Notes under the pieces: model-generated | What the model was told of the DNA's origin: nothing | What the model saw: the letters and a program-made list of their open reading frames with translations, nothing else | Database searches by the model: none | Translations under genes and position numbers: made by a program | Source of the DNA: Brassica napus | Taxonomy: Eukaryota > Streptophyta > Magnoliopsida > Brassicales > Brassicaceae | Length of the DNA stretch: 64,000 nt | Assembly (NCBI RefSeq): GCF_020379485.1 | Contig: NC_063451.1 | Span: forward strand, 24,348,630 to 24,412,629 | Direction of reading: 5' to 3' | In this document: piece after piece, positions 1 through 10,656 of the stretch | Numbering within the stretch: the stretch's first letter is position 1 | How the letters are laid out: every line of letters starts with the position of its first letter

Positions 1-919
1 TCTACCAAAGATCAACATCAATGGGACAGTGTGTGAAGTATGTATGAAGGGGAAGCAGATTAGAGAGAAGATACCAAAGAAGAGTCTATGGAGAGCAACA
101 CGACGACTGGAGCTGATTCACAGCGACATATGCAGGCCTATCTCACCCACATCTGAAAGCGGCAAGAGGTACATAATCAATTTCATTGATGAGTATAGCC
201 GAAAATGCTGGACCTTCTTTCTTGCTAAGAAATCAGAGGCGCTGAGAACCTTCAAGGAGTTCAAGAATGCTGCAGAGAGGGAAAGTGGGGAGCTGCTTGT
301 CTGTCTCAGAACAGACAGAGGTGGGGAATACAACTCCAAGGCGTTTCAGGACTTCTGCGTGGAACACGGTATCAAACGGCAACTGACAGCTGCATACACG
401 CCCCAGTAGAACGGCGTAGCGGAAAGAAAGAACAGAAGCATCATGAATATGGTGAGGTGCATGCTGTTTGGCATGAAGGTACCGCTCAGGTATTGGACAG
501 AGGCAACGCAATATGCTGTTCACATCCTCAACAGAAGCCCAACAAAGAGACTAGGAGAAGTAACACCAAGTGAAAAGTGGAGCAATCACAAGCCGACTGT
601 AGAACATCTTCGTGTGTTTGGCTGTGTAGCTTATGCGCTTGTACCTTATGAGAAGCGTGTGAAGCTAGATGAGAAGTGCGTGAGATGCGTCATGTTTGGT
701 GTGAGTAAGGAGTCAAAAGCTTATAGACTTTATGATCCCATCGGGAAGAGGATTATAATAAGCAAAGACGTGAGGTTTGACGAGGAGATGCAGTGGAGTT
801 GGGAAGGTAATAACAATGAAGAGAAGTTTGTCGAATGTTTAGATGATGAAGCTGAAGAAGAGAAGAATCAGGGTGAGAATCTGGAGGCAGAACCGGTAGC
901 AAATGAAGAAATGGTATAA
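1..919 (+). pseudogene. copia polyprotein, integrase region, broken by stops
   Basis: This is the integrase core part of the polyprotein. It has HSDI and the acidic DRGGEY motif (codons near 310-327), then the NGVAERKN block and the WTEA/LNRSPTK region typical of plant copia integrases. The frame is continuous with the downstream RT frame but has two in-frame stops. TAG at 407-409 replaces a conserved glutamine codon just before NGVAER, and TAA lies at 917-919 in the acidic linker between integrase and RT. The left end is cut by the window. The element cannot make a full polyprotein without readthrough. Confidence 0.9.
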
Positions 920-1024
920 GAAGAACATGTTCCTGCACCAGAAGCGGTAGAAGAAAATGTTCCTGCAACAAGAGAGGGATCAAACACAGGCAGAGCAGGA
1001 AGGAGCAAACTCAAACCAGTCTGG

Positions 1025-2641
1025 ATGAAAGATTACGTAGTTGATGGAAGGGGTCTGATTATGGAAGAAGATGGTGAAGAATTGATTGCCATGTTTGTCT
1101 CAGGTGATGATCCAGAGAAGTTTGAAGAAGCGGTCAGATATGATATATGGAGGAGAGCTATGGAAGCCGAGATTGAATCGATAGAAGAGAATGAGACATG
1201 GGAGTTAGTCAGTCTACCTGAGAACGCAAAGGTGATAGGCGTAAAATGGGTTTTCAAGACCAAGCTGAATGAAAGAGGAGAGGTGGATAAGTATAAAGCA
1301 AGGCTTGTGGCTAAGGGATTTCACCAAACCTATGGAGTAGACTTCCATGAAGTCTTTGCACCAGTGGCCAGATGGGACACAATCAGGTTGATACTTGGTC
1401 TTTCGGCTCAAAGGGGATGGAGCGTTTACCAACTAGATGTGAAGAGCGCGTTCCTGCACGGTGAGCTAAAGGAGGATGTTTACGTGGAACAACCCAAGGG
1501 GTTTGAGTCTCAGGATGATGGTGAGAAGGTTTACAAGTTAAAGAAGGCTTTATATGGCCTGAGACAAGCTCCTAGGGCCTGGTACAGTAGGATCGAGAGT
1601 TACTTTATGAGGGAAGGCTTTGAGAAGTGTTACTGCGAACACACATTGTTTGTAAAAACAGAAGGAGGGAACTCGTTGATCATCAGTCTGTACGTCGATG
1701 ATCTCATCTACACCAGCAACTCGGAAAGCATGCTTGATAGCTTCAAAAAATCGATGCAAGAAGAGTTCTCTATGACGGATTTAGGGAAGATGAAGTACTG
1801 TCTAGGTGTGGAGGTTATACAAGATGAGGCTGGGATCTTTATAAGTCAGAGAAAGTATGCTCTGGATACTCTGAAGAAGTATGGGATGCAGGACTGCAAT
1901 GCTGTGAGAAATCCGATGGTTCCAGGCAACAAACTGACAAAGAGAGGAGCTGGAGAAGAAGTAGATCCAACGGCTTACAAGCAACTTGTGGGAAGCTTGA
2001 GGTACTTAACAGCTACTCGACCTGATTTGATATATTCTGTGAATGTGGTCAGTAGATACATGGAGAATCCAAGAGAGGAACACATGATGGCTGTCAAGCG
2101 AATCATGAGGTATGTGCAAGGGACTGCAGGTTTCGGAATTCAGTACTTGCGTGGTGGAGAAGAAAAACTTGTGGGGTATGTGGATAGTGATTATGCAGGC
2201 GATGAAGACGATAGAAAAAGCACATCAGGTTTTACATTTATGTTTGGAGGAGGAGCTGTGTCTTGGAGCTCAAAGAAACAGCCCATCGTTACTCTTTCTA
2301 CCACGGAGGCAGAGTATGTTGCTGCAGCAAATGGAGCTTGTCAAGCTGTATGGATGAGGAATATGTTAACTGAAATCGGGTTTGATCAAGGTGATGGTAC
2401 GGTTCTTTTCTGCGACAACAGTTCAGCTATCAAGTTATCAAAGAATCCTGTGCTACATGGAAGAAGCAAGCATATACATTTGAGGTTCCATTTCTTAAGA
2501 GAGCTCGTGAATGAAGGTATCATTTCAATGGAGTATTGTTCAACTCATGAGCAATTAGCAGATATCATGACAAAACCGGTAAAGCATGAAGTGTTCGAGA
2601 AGTTAAGGGCAGACATTGGAGTAATATTGAAGGAAGGTTAA
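1025..2641 (+). CDS. copia reverse transcriptase and RNase H, open segment
   Basis: This is an open stretch of 538 codons. It is the C-terminal half of a copia polyprotein, not a free-standing gene, and the ATG used here is only the first after the upstream stop. RT covers about residues 50-300, with the QLDVKSAFLHGEL block (first catalytic Asp, D138) and the YVDD box at 223-226. RNase H follows: VDSDYAGD (D387/D389), STTEAEY (E428/E430) and FCDNSSAI (D464). It ends with the HIHLRFHFLRE and DIMTKP signatures of copia RNase H. No stop or frameshift is visible, so this part decayed less than the integrase part. Its normal role would be copying element RNA into cDNA in cytoplasmic particles. Confidence 0.92.
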   Translation: MKDYVVDGRGLIMEEDGEELIAMFVSGDDPEKFEEAVRYDIWRRAMEAEIESIEENETWELVSLPENAKVIGVKWVFKTKLNERGEVDKYKARLVAKGFHQTYGVDFHEVFAPVARWDTIRLILGLSAQRGWSVYQLDVKSAFLHGELKEDVYVEQPKGFESQDDGEKVYKLKKALYGLRQAPRAWYSRIESYFMREGFEKCYCEHTLFVKTEGGNSLIISLYVDDLIYTSNSESMLDSFKKSMQEEFSMTDLGKMKYCLGVEVIQDEAGIFISQRKYALDTLKKYGMQDCNAVRNPMVPGNKLTKRGAGEEVDPTAYKQLVGSLRYLTATRPDLIYSVNVVSRYMENPREEHMMAVKRIMRYVQGTAGFGIQYLRGGEEKLVGYVDSDYAGDEDDRKSTSGFTFMFGGGAVSWSSKKQPIVTLSTTEAEYVAAANGACQAVWMRNMLTEIGFDQGDGTVLFCDNSSAIKLSKNPVLHGRSKHIHLRFHFLRELVNEGIISMEYCSTHEQLADIMTKPVKHEVFEKLRADIGVILKEG

Positions 2642-2664
2642 ACTTGAGGAAGAAGTTCAAGTTT

Positions 2665-2675
2665 AAGGGAGGGAT
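2665..2675 (+). other. polypurine tract of copia element
   Basis: A purine run (AAGGGAGGGA) sits immediately before the TG that opens the 3' LTR. This is the usual plus-strand priming site in LTR retrotransposons. Confidence 0.75.
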
Positions 2676-2884
2676 TGATGAATAAAGAAGACCGAGTATT
2701 TTGCTGTTTGTTTCGAGTATTTCTTGTTGTTTAAGTTATTTGAATAAGTCTTCCTCTGTTATAGGAAGTGGTTTAGTTGTTATCGAGTTTGTAGGAAGTA
2801 GTTGTACGATTTGTTATTTAAGCAACGCTTACGTTGCCTTTGTCAAAATAAGAAAACAGAACTTTCGGTTTACAAAGAGTTTCA
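2676..2884 (+). repeat. 3' LTR of copia element (about 209 bp)
   Basis: It begins TGATGAATAAAG after the polypurine tract and ends GAGTTTCA, giving the TG...CA ends of an LTR. The right boundary is fixed because ALMT exon sequence continues without a gap at 2885. The partner LTR is outside the window, so the target duplication cannot be checked. Confidence 0.8.
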
Positions 2885-4934
2885 TGATATTCATATTGAC
2901 GTTCTCACTGATATCAGTGTCGGGGTTTAGAGAAGACGAGATATTGGATTTGGCGCATAAGAGACTATCTATCGACAGTGATAATGGGAGGAGTCAGTTG
3001 CGTCCTTATCTCTATCTTTATCTGCCCTGTCTGGGCTGGACAAGACCTTCACTCTCTTCTTGCCTCCAATTTTGACACACTCTCCCACTTCCTTCAAGGT
3101 TCTTTCCCTAACTTAATTATGGTTTCATTATGTAACGTAATACCTCACAATACTTCCCCACCAAAAATATGCTTTTACTAAATCTTCTTAAAAATATTCC
3201 TAGATATTTATAAAATATTTGTATTACTTTTTTAAAAAAGGTAAATAAATATTGTGGTAATTTTGAGGATATGATTTTGAAATAAAAATTTGGAAATTGG
3301 CAGAATTTGGGGAGGAATATTTTGAAGCGACAGATGATGGGTACGTCAAGGAGGTGGAGAAGAAGAGAAAGAATCTTCAAAGATATAAAAGTGTTCTCAA
3401 CTCAAAAAGCAATGAAGAAGCTTTGGTGTGTAGTGTAATCTTTCTTTACCTTCCCGATTCACTATTATAATTATACCATTTTGGAATATTGATGGTTATT
3501 GTTAAATTGTGTTTAGGCTAATTTTGCAAAATGGGAACCGCGTCACGGCCAGTTTAGATTTAGGCATCCTTGGAAACAATACCTTGCCGAGGCTGCATTA
3601 CTCCGGCAGTGTGCCTACTGGATTGATGCCTTGAATTCATACATTACCTCAGATTTTCAGGTATTATTTCAGATTTGTATGTAGCATAATATTTGAAACA
3701 ATAAACATTAATAGAGTAATATGTTATATATATATGCATGTTAATCTATACGAAATAATATATATGTTTGCATGTAAGTATAATTACCAATACTTATATG
3801 TAAAATGCATACTGATATTTTTACTCTATGTTTTATATATATCGTAAATGTTTATATGGATGTTTGTTTTGATTACTGGTACTCAATTAATAAGTATATA
3901 TATATATATATATGGTATTATACATAATTTATATTCCTTTTAGGTTTTAGCCCTCTAATTGTTTGTGATCTATTATTCTCTATTAGATCCCAATGGACAT
4001 CAAAAAGAAATTAGAAGAACCGTTAGCAAAAATGAGCTCGGAGTCAAGAAAATCAATGAAAGAAGTGTCAATTTCATCAAAAAAAATGAGAAAATCATCA
4101 TCTTATGATATTCATGTCTTAAACTCACAATCTGCATGCAAAGATCTTACTACTTTACTCAAAACAGGCATCTTGAACGATGTTGAGCCTCTACAAATGA
4201 TCGCATTAATGACCACAGTCTCTCTGCTCATTGATATTGTAAACTTAACCGAAAAAAACGCAGAATCCGTACATGAACTCGCATCCGCTGCAAGATTTGA
4301 GAACAAGAAGAAGTCGACCGTGTCAGATTTTGTAAGCACTGGTCGCTCTGTGCCAATCAAATCTCAAGATGATCATGTTGTCACAATCTTATGTGATGAT
4401 GATATATCAAACACTGTTGACCAATCGCGTGTAGAGAGTTCCGTGGACTCTTGTCACCATGTCGCCATAAAGATTGATGATGAGGATGATTCAGTCCATG
4501 AAAAACATGAAGATGGTGAAATACGTGTACATACGAGTTGTGTATCATACAGGGCGGCTCAACATTCCTAGGAGCCTTAGGACAAAAAAAAAATTTTACC
4601 TTTTAAAATTTATATACAGATAATGTTTAAAATATATTTAAATTTAATATGTAATATTTTGTATATATTTGTAATGAAAATAAAATTATATATATCAAAT
4701 AACTTATGGTCCTTTTCAATTTTATTTATTATATTTATAATATTTTTATATATAAAAATCTATATTTATAAAAAAATTGGATCCTTTAATTATTATTATA
4801 CGAGGGGACATGGGCTTGAGCCCGGAACGATCGCACCGCTAGTCGCCCCCACTGAGCCGGCCCTGGTATCATATGGTCAGACTAATGCTAGTGATATTTT
4901 AGATAGTGGTAATGAAAGAATTAGTAATAACTAA
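2885..4934 (+). pseudogene. ALMT2: ALMT2-like malate transporter, 3' part, pseudogene
   Basis: These are exons of an aluminium-activated malate transporter (PF11744), nearest the intact copy at 17,532-20,161. Exon 3 resumes at 2885 after the copia LTR and ends near the donor at about 3100. Exon 4 is 3304-3425, exon 5 is 3517-3660 and exon 6 starts at 3987. Exon 3 has a 4-nt insertion near 2965-2970 compared with the intact copy, which shifts the frame just before the VSCVLIS membrane segment. Exons 4-6 stay open, including the WEP motif. The last exon is split by a 316-bp hAT MITE (4550-4865), which gives an early stop at 4569-4571. The original stop would be 4932-4934. Exons 1-2 lie left of the window beyond the copia element. 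Function is very unlikely. Confidence 0.93.
4550..4865. mobile_element. non-autonomous hAT element (MITE) in ALMT exon
   Basis: The 316-bp insertion has near-perfect terminal inverted repeats: CAGGGCGGCTCA at the left, and CAGGGCCGGCTCA as the reverse complement of the right end. It is flanked by an identical 8-bp target duplication, GTATCATA, at 4542-4549 and 4866-4873. CAGGG termini with an 8-bp duplication are the hAT signature. The intact ALMT copy (near 20,091) has the uninterrupted site. The inside is AT-rich and has no transposase. Confidence 0.93.
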
Positions 4935-6417
4935 CTATTTATTATAGGATTTAGGTGAATATTATTAAATAAAGTTCTTTTGAACAAGCATATATTATAA
5001 TATGTGGCCCTATTATGGCAGATACGAATATCCGTACAGAAAAAGGTAAGAATCCTTCTTGCAGTAGATTATGAATATTTGGTATAATATGAAAATATGA
5101 AAATTATAATATATGCTTTTCTGTCTATGAAAGTTCAATTAATTAAATAGATATTGTGTACGAGCAACTGATTGATAAGTGTTAATGCGATGTGTCATTA
5201 TTAAACCCTAAGAAAATGTTAAAGGAGGGCCATGTCCTCGTAAACTCAGGGTCTCGTGCTCGTTTGTCTATTGCCTTTTTACTGTTTTCCAACTGCTTTT
5301 TCAAACCTCTTGCACAAAATGGCGGGCAAATTAAAGTGGAGAGTAAGTTAATAAGTTTTAGGTATTTGTCTTCATTATTAAACTTCACTTATTTTTTAAC
5401 CTTTATATGAAAACCATTGGATCCAGCAGATTCCAAAGATACATTTCTCTTCACACTTTTTATTATTTCATTGAACTTGTAAAAATAGTTTCAACAATGC
5501 TACACCCGATCGAAATTCAACTAGAACCAAAAATTAAAATAAATAAATCTACTGCAGTCGTTGGATTCAATGGTGTGTTTGTCACATTATAAAATATGTT
5601 TGGGTTAACATTATTAAAGCTAACACATGATAGAAAATTCCGCTTATCATGACTGCTCCACTTATCAAAAAGCTTTTGAGAGGCCTACAGAATTTCTGCA
5701 ATTAATCTTATATCAGCTGTGCACACAAAAAAAAAAGAAAATCGTATATCTGTTGAATTCTAATTCCATAGTTGATTAAGCAAAATCTATTTTTATTATA
5801 AAAATGTTAAGGACGTTCCAGATTAAACGAAATACTAAAGAACCAACAAAACAAAACCAAAATCTTAGTGATAACGACTTTAATGCGTATCGAGTCAATT
5901 GATTTATTTTTTGTTACTTGATAATAAAGTCTCCAATGATGTGATCTTACCCGTACGTTTCAAGTTAGAAAAGGTACACTTTTTAACATTTGTGCCCAAC
6001 ATACACGCGTTTTTAAGTTTCTTTTTGACCTTTTTAAACGTTTTCACAAGATGGATTAACATATTATACGATGTTCTGAAAATTGTTAGGGGGTGGTTTG
6101 TAGTTAAGCATTTTGTATAAAAATATTGTTAACACGGACATTTAGGTTAGTTTTTTCTTTTTTTCAAAAATCGGTTTAAAAAAATTGTTTCGCTTATACT
6201 CATTTGCCGAGTAGGCGAGCTAAGAACACCCATATTATATGTTTATTATTTACTATTAGGGACACAAGTAGGTCATCAGTTACGTAGAATAGCACCTGAC
6301 GATTGTCATAAACCAAAAGAAAAATCCCATTATACGGTTCGGTCTGGTCCAGTTTTATCGGACCTTAAGTCCTCTTTTCTTCCTAACAAAGCCTTTTTGT
6401 GATCCAAGGCCTTTTTT
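4935..6417. other. intergenic, shared with downstream flank of intact ALMT copy
   Basis: No gene is seen. Most of it aligns by eye with 20,162-22,319 (for example ATGTGGCCCTATTATGGCAG near 5000 and 20,870). It is therefore part of the duplicated block. The copy after the intact ALMT has about 640 bp (20,225-20,870) that is missing here. Confidence 0.8.
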
Positions 6418-7131
6418 GTTATGATCCATAAACAGGTAACCATGTCAAATAAAGGTAGGCCTAAATAAAGGTGTGATTTGAAAGAAGGTTCGACTAGTTA
6501 CAATGGGAGATCAGATAAGCTTACAATACTTTGTTGTAAAAGTAAAGATATGAATGGTTTGTTGTAAAAGTAAAAGATATGATGTGGCAAAATCAGTGTT
6601 GAAACTTATTAACGGGTGTTGAAAAAAAAAATGGGTCCTTCTTATATAACGTGGCGAATATTGATTGGACCAAAATTTAGAGAGAGAAAGAGTTGCTTTA
6701 GACTAACTTTTGTTTTCATCTCAATTATTTAACATCAATTATTTCATAATAACTATAATTATATATATATATATATATATTATATCAAAATTCATCATTT
6801 TTATGCTCTATATATAGATGCTTGTTTCATTTTGTTATGATCCATAAACAGGTAACCATGTCAAATAAAGGTGTGATTTGAAAGAAGGTTCGACTAGTTA
6901 CAATGGGAGATCAACAGTTGATAAGCTTACAATGGTTTGTTGTAAAAGTAAAAGATACGATGTGGCAAAATCAGTGTTGAAACTTATTAACGGGTGTTGA
7001 AAAAAAAATGGGTCCTTCTTATATAACGTGGCGAATATTGATTGGACCAAAATTTAGAGAGAGAAAGAGTTGCTTTAGACTAACTTTTTTTTCATCTCAA
7101 TTATTTAACATCAATTATTTCATAATAATTA

Positions 7132-7171
<40 letters not shown>

Positions 7172-7235
7172 CAAAATTCATTATTTTTTATGCTCTATAT
7201 ATAGATACTTGTTTCATTTCATTTCATTTCATTTG
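6418..7235. repeat. 416-bp tandem duplication
   Basis: Two head-to-tail copies start at 6418 and 6834 with GTTATGATCCATAAACAGG. They stay nearly identical through an (AT)n tract to about 7235. The corresponding place near 22,320 has only the start of one copy. No coding content is seen. Confidence 0.85.
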
Positions 7236-7326
7236 AATACAGAAAAAAATTCATTTTTTTTAGTTATAATATATGTAATCACAAAAGCATAAAGTAAAAG
7301 TATGAATAAAGTTGGTGGAACATGGT

Positions 7327-8439
7327 TAGGAATGTCAAACAGGTTGATCCGTCCCGTCTTGTTCCGTCCCGCAACGGGCTCGTCTTCGAGCGGATCACGG
7401 CGGGCCAGGCCCGCACGGGCTGCGGTCCTTAAAATGACTGACCAAACCTGTACCGCAAAACATGTAGGCCTTTGCGGATCGGCCTGCGGGACATAGAATT
7501 ACAAACGAACATATGGCTCCTGAACGCTTCAAGATATGATTCAAGGCGCTTTATCAGTTTCATGACGAGTGTGTTTAGTCGATGATTGAACTGGATAAGG
7601 CAATACACTTGTTAGTTGAAGATTTTAGTTGGATCAAAAAACTAGTTTATTTAATTTTGTTAGACTCCAAACATTTTAAAAATAAACAATACTTTAGTTG
7701 CTGAATTCAAATATTATAACTCATAAGTTCATAACAAATGCTTTAGTTTTCTGAATCCAAAATTATATAAAACCAACACCAAATCAAAGATGCTAATCCC
7801 AAAAATAAATAAAAAGAAAACACCAATCACACTTCTTATTTTTCATCTTTATCACCAACAAGCGACAAAAAGATAGAAATTTCTCTTCTTCACCATCAAC
7901 TTCATCTTCTGCAAATAAGAATAATAGAAGTCAGTTAAAGATATATTGAAACCTAAAACTCCAAAATGTATGATAGTGTGAACAAATACATATAGGCAAA
8001 ACTATGAAAAACCCATTGGGGGAACTAGATCTTCTTCTTCGGTGGAAAGTGAGTTTTCAAACTTCTTATGATGACTCGAAGAAGCTCCACAAGTGCAGAT
8101 CGAAGGCGCTTGGGAGACCGGAAGCATCATCGACCCTGAAACCACCATCACCGGAGCTACATAACGTCGAATCGCCTTCTCTCTCTCTCTCTCTCAATGT
8201 TTTAGGCAAAATCAAAAATGGGGACTTAGGGTTGCGGGCCTTTAAAATCCCGCAGGTTAAGACCATCCCGCTTTCGATCCGTCCCGTTTTCGACCCGTCC
8301 TGCTTTCGACCCGTCCCACTTTGAACCCGTCCCGCGAAGCCCGCAATTTTGCGGGCTTACCAAATGGAGGCCCAATCCCGCCCTGCAGCAAGCCTTTACG
8401 GGTCAGGCCCGCGATCCAGGTCCTTGATTGCCGTCCCTA
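7327..8439. mobile_element. non-autonomous hAT element, 1.1 kb
   Basis: The ends are TAGGAATGTCAA at the left and, as the reverse complement of the right end, TAGGGACGGCAA. They are flanked by AACATGGT (7319-7326) and GACATGGT (8440-8447), an 8-bp duplication with one mismatch. Both subterminal regions carry many CCCGTCCCG/GCGGG units. A (CT)n run lies near 8181-8196. No transposase is seen. The equivalent flank of the intact ALMT copy lacks it. Confidence 0.78.
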
Positions 8440-8889
8440 GACATGGTGTTCTAATTTTTTTTAAACAAAACCATTGGAGAGAATATGAATTGAGTGGGTG
8501 TTGAATTATGATGTGGAAGAAAGAAAAAGTGATGTGTAAGAGAGAGAAGATGATGTGGAGTGAAAATAGGGTGTTGTAAACATGTAACCAATGTATATAG
8601 TCTGAGAGGTGACGTACACTTAGGTTTGTGAGCATCCAAAAAACATGTAACAGTTTTATTTTTATTTTGCTAAAATTTGAAAAAAAATAGGTAACAGTTT
8701 TCATGCCAAGATACATTTGACATGAATATGAATACAAAGGGTTACATTTTAACCCCCAAGAAAGGTTTTACAAATTACAATCACACAAGACAACCAAATA
8801 GTTTCCCAGTGCTCTCTACATATCCTCTTATTTCCATCAGTACTTGCTTTCATTGGTTTGTCACTGCCAGAAATGGCCACCACTGTGCC

Positions 8890-9862
8890 TTACAGCTCGT
8901 CCTACACAAAGATCAGACTCATAAGTTTTAACCATTTTCACAACAATTAAATATCTTTCATGGATGAGATAGAAAACACCACTTACATGGTAATCATCCA
9001 TGTAATCACGTGGATTAGGCTGCAAAAACAAAACAAAGTACCATTATCAACATATTCAACTCACTTTCTTTCTTTCCAGAGACAACAGAGTTAAGATTGA
9101 GAAGAAGAAGAAGAAGAAATACTAATAGAGTTTGATCAATGGTGTACGTACCCTTTTGTAACGCCTCCTCCTGTCTCCATACCGGTGGTCCCTCTCCTTC
9201 CTCTACGTTCCCCCTTCTTCTCTGGCCTTCCGTGATTCCTGTGATTGTTAAAATTTTGTATGGCCATGCAAAAAGACTAAGATACTTTACATAGAGAAAC
9301 AAGAACCTGTTTTGTAATTAAAAAAAGAAACGAACCTCTTCTTCTCTAGCTTTTCTCTCTTTCTCAGCTTCCAGCAAATAACTCCTTCTCAGACTGGTGT
9401 GTATATCATATTAAAATTTTAAAATATTATATACATTTTCTATACAAAAACCACAGAGAAGCAAAAAAGATAATCAAAGGCTTGGAGGAATCTTACCTCC
9501 CTGTGCTGCTCAAAATAGTCATCCACCATGGTTCTTGCATATTGAGGGTCATCAGTGATCAAGATATTGTCAAATATCGAACCAGCCTTCACCTGCAATA
9601 TTAACAATCAATCTCTCAATTAATCTGCACTACATGAGCTTTTGACCCTGGTCTAAGATGATTGATTTTTATCTTATCTTTCTTTCTGTTTTATGTTCCA
9701 CTAAAAATTTGCAGTGACTATTATATAACTCCCTGGTGATGGAGTACTAAAGTTAATAATATTGGATACCATTCAAGAAAGATCTAGAAGTTACCTGCCA
9801 TACTTCAATGCCTATATATTTAATAGGCTTCAGGACATAAAGATCTGGATCATCTTCAAACT
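8890..9862 (-). pseudogene. CRT3: calreticulin-3 fragment, last six exons
   Basis: This matches the last six exons of the complete CRT3 gene at 22,617-25,477: 9795-9862, 9497-9592, 9336-9393, 9152-9238, 8987-9019 and 8890-8901. Homology stops just upstream of the first of these, near 9880. No signal peptide, globular lectin domain or start exon is present. The fragment also carries lesions. There is one extra base in the exon at 9336-9393. In the exon at 9152-9238, a one-base insertion and a one-base deletion a few bases apart create an in-frame TAG. The final micro-exon still reads DEL-stop. Confidence 0.92.
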
Positions 9863-10651
9863 CTATAAGGCAAAAAAAAAACATATTACCAAGAAATTTC
9901 CTTGCTCCCTTGGGGTTATCTAAGGTTGCAAAAAAAAATTCTTACTTTTTGTGTGTGTAACGGTGAGCTTAGACACTGTAGACAGCAAGTAGGAATGGGT
10001 GGAAACAAAATTCTACCTCTCTAGAGAGACCAACCAATTTGATTAGATGAGTACATATCAAAGTTTTGTATTTGTGCATATATGATCTTGAACCAACATT
10101 GAAACCTAGTCAATGTTCAAAAAATTGCTAGGTGATTAATGCTTAAACACCTTCTAAACCAAATTCCTTTTAGTAAAATTATATCAAGACTGATTTATCG
10201 TTTAGGCGGACGTCACGCTCACGCCTAGCTTTTGTGGTGTGGTGCACCGCTAAAGTTAGACTCAATGCACCGAAGAAAAGGGGAGAGAGCTCAGCCTAAT
10301 AGCATTCTTCAACGCGATCGTTTCCAGAGATCTTTGATGAGCTATATTAATCTCCTCTCATTCGTTAATTAAATATCTTATACACTGTACTACTATAATA
10401 TACACAGTACAATATACTTAATGACTACCTGCTCATCTAACTAATCCAGCTAAACATAATAAACTTTCGTTTCACTGAGGTAGGGCTTAACTAGTACCCA
10501 ACTAACTAGAACAGGTTCCATATGGTTAATTTAATAATATTATTTCACTTAAAATATCATTAAACCTTCAAAGTTCATGCTGCACCGCACTAGAGTCTTT
10601 TTTTTATAATAATACGATAACATTTTCACGAGTCCCGGACAATGGACGAGA
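9863..10651. other. intergenic, no gene seen
   Basis: This AT-rich spacer lies between the CRT3 fragment and the ALMT1-like gene. A short GC-richer patch near 10,205-10,260 may be transposon debris. The last 50 bases resemble the promoter of the intact ALMT copy near 17,370-17,400. Confidence 0.6.
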
Positions 10652-10656
10652 ATCTC

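Larger units (their letters stand above)
1..2884 (+). mobile_element. Ty1/copia LTR retrotransposon, 3' part
   Basis: The window opens inside the polyprotein of a copia element. In order it shows an integrase core, reverse transcriptase, RNase H, a polypurine tract and a short 3' LTR. The gag region and 5' LTR lie to the left of the window. Directly after the LTR, sequence resumes in the middle of an ALMT exon, at 2885, matching the intact copy near 18,368. The element therefore sits inside that gene in the same orientation. Integrase-before-RT order identifies copia rather than gypsy. Confidence 0.93.

Noticed and set aside
4623..4934. 103-codon frame downstream of the ALMT pseudogene
   Set aside because: It is MITE sequence joined to the displaced last 20 codons of ALMT; not a gene.
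8004..8324. 106-codon frame in the 8-kb region
   Set aside because: It is inside the hAT element and its C-terminus is the CCCGTCCCG repeat translated.
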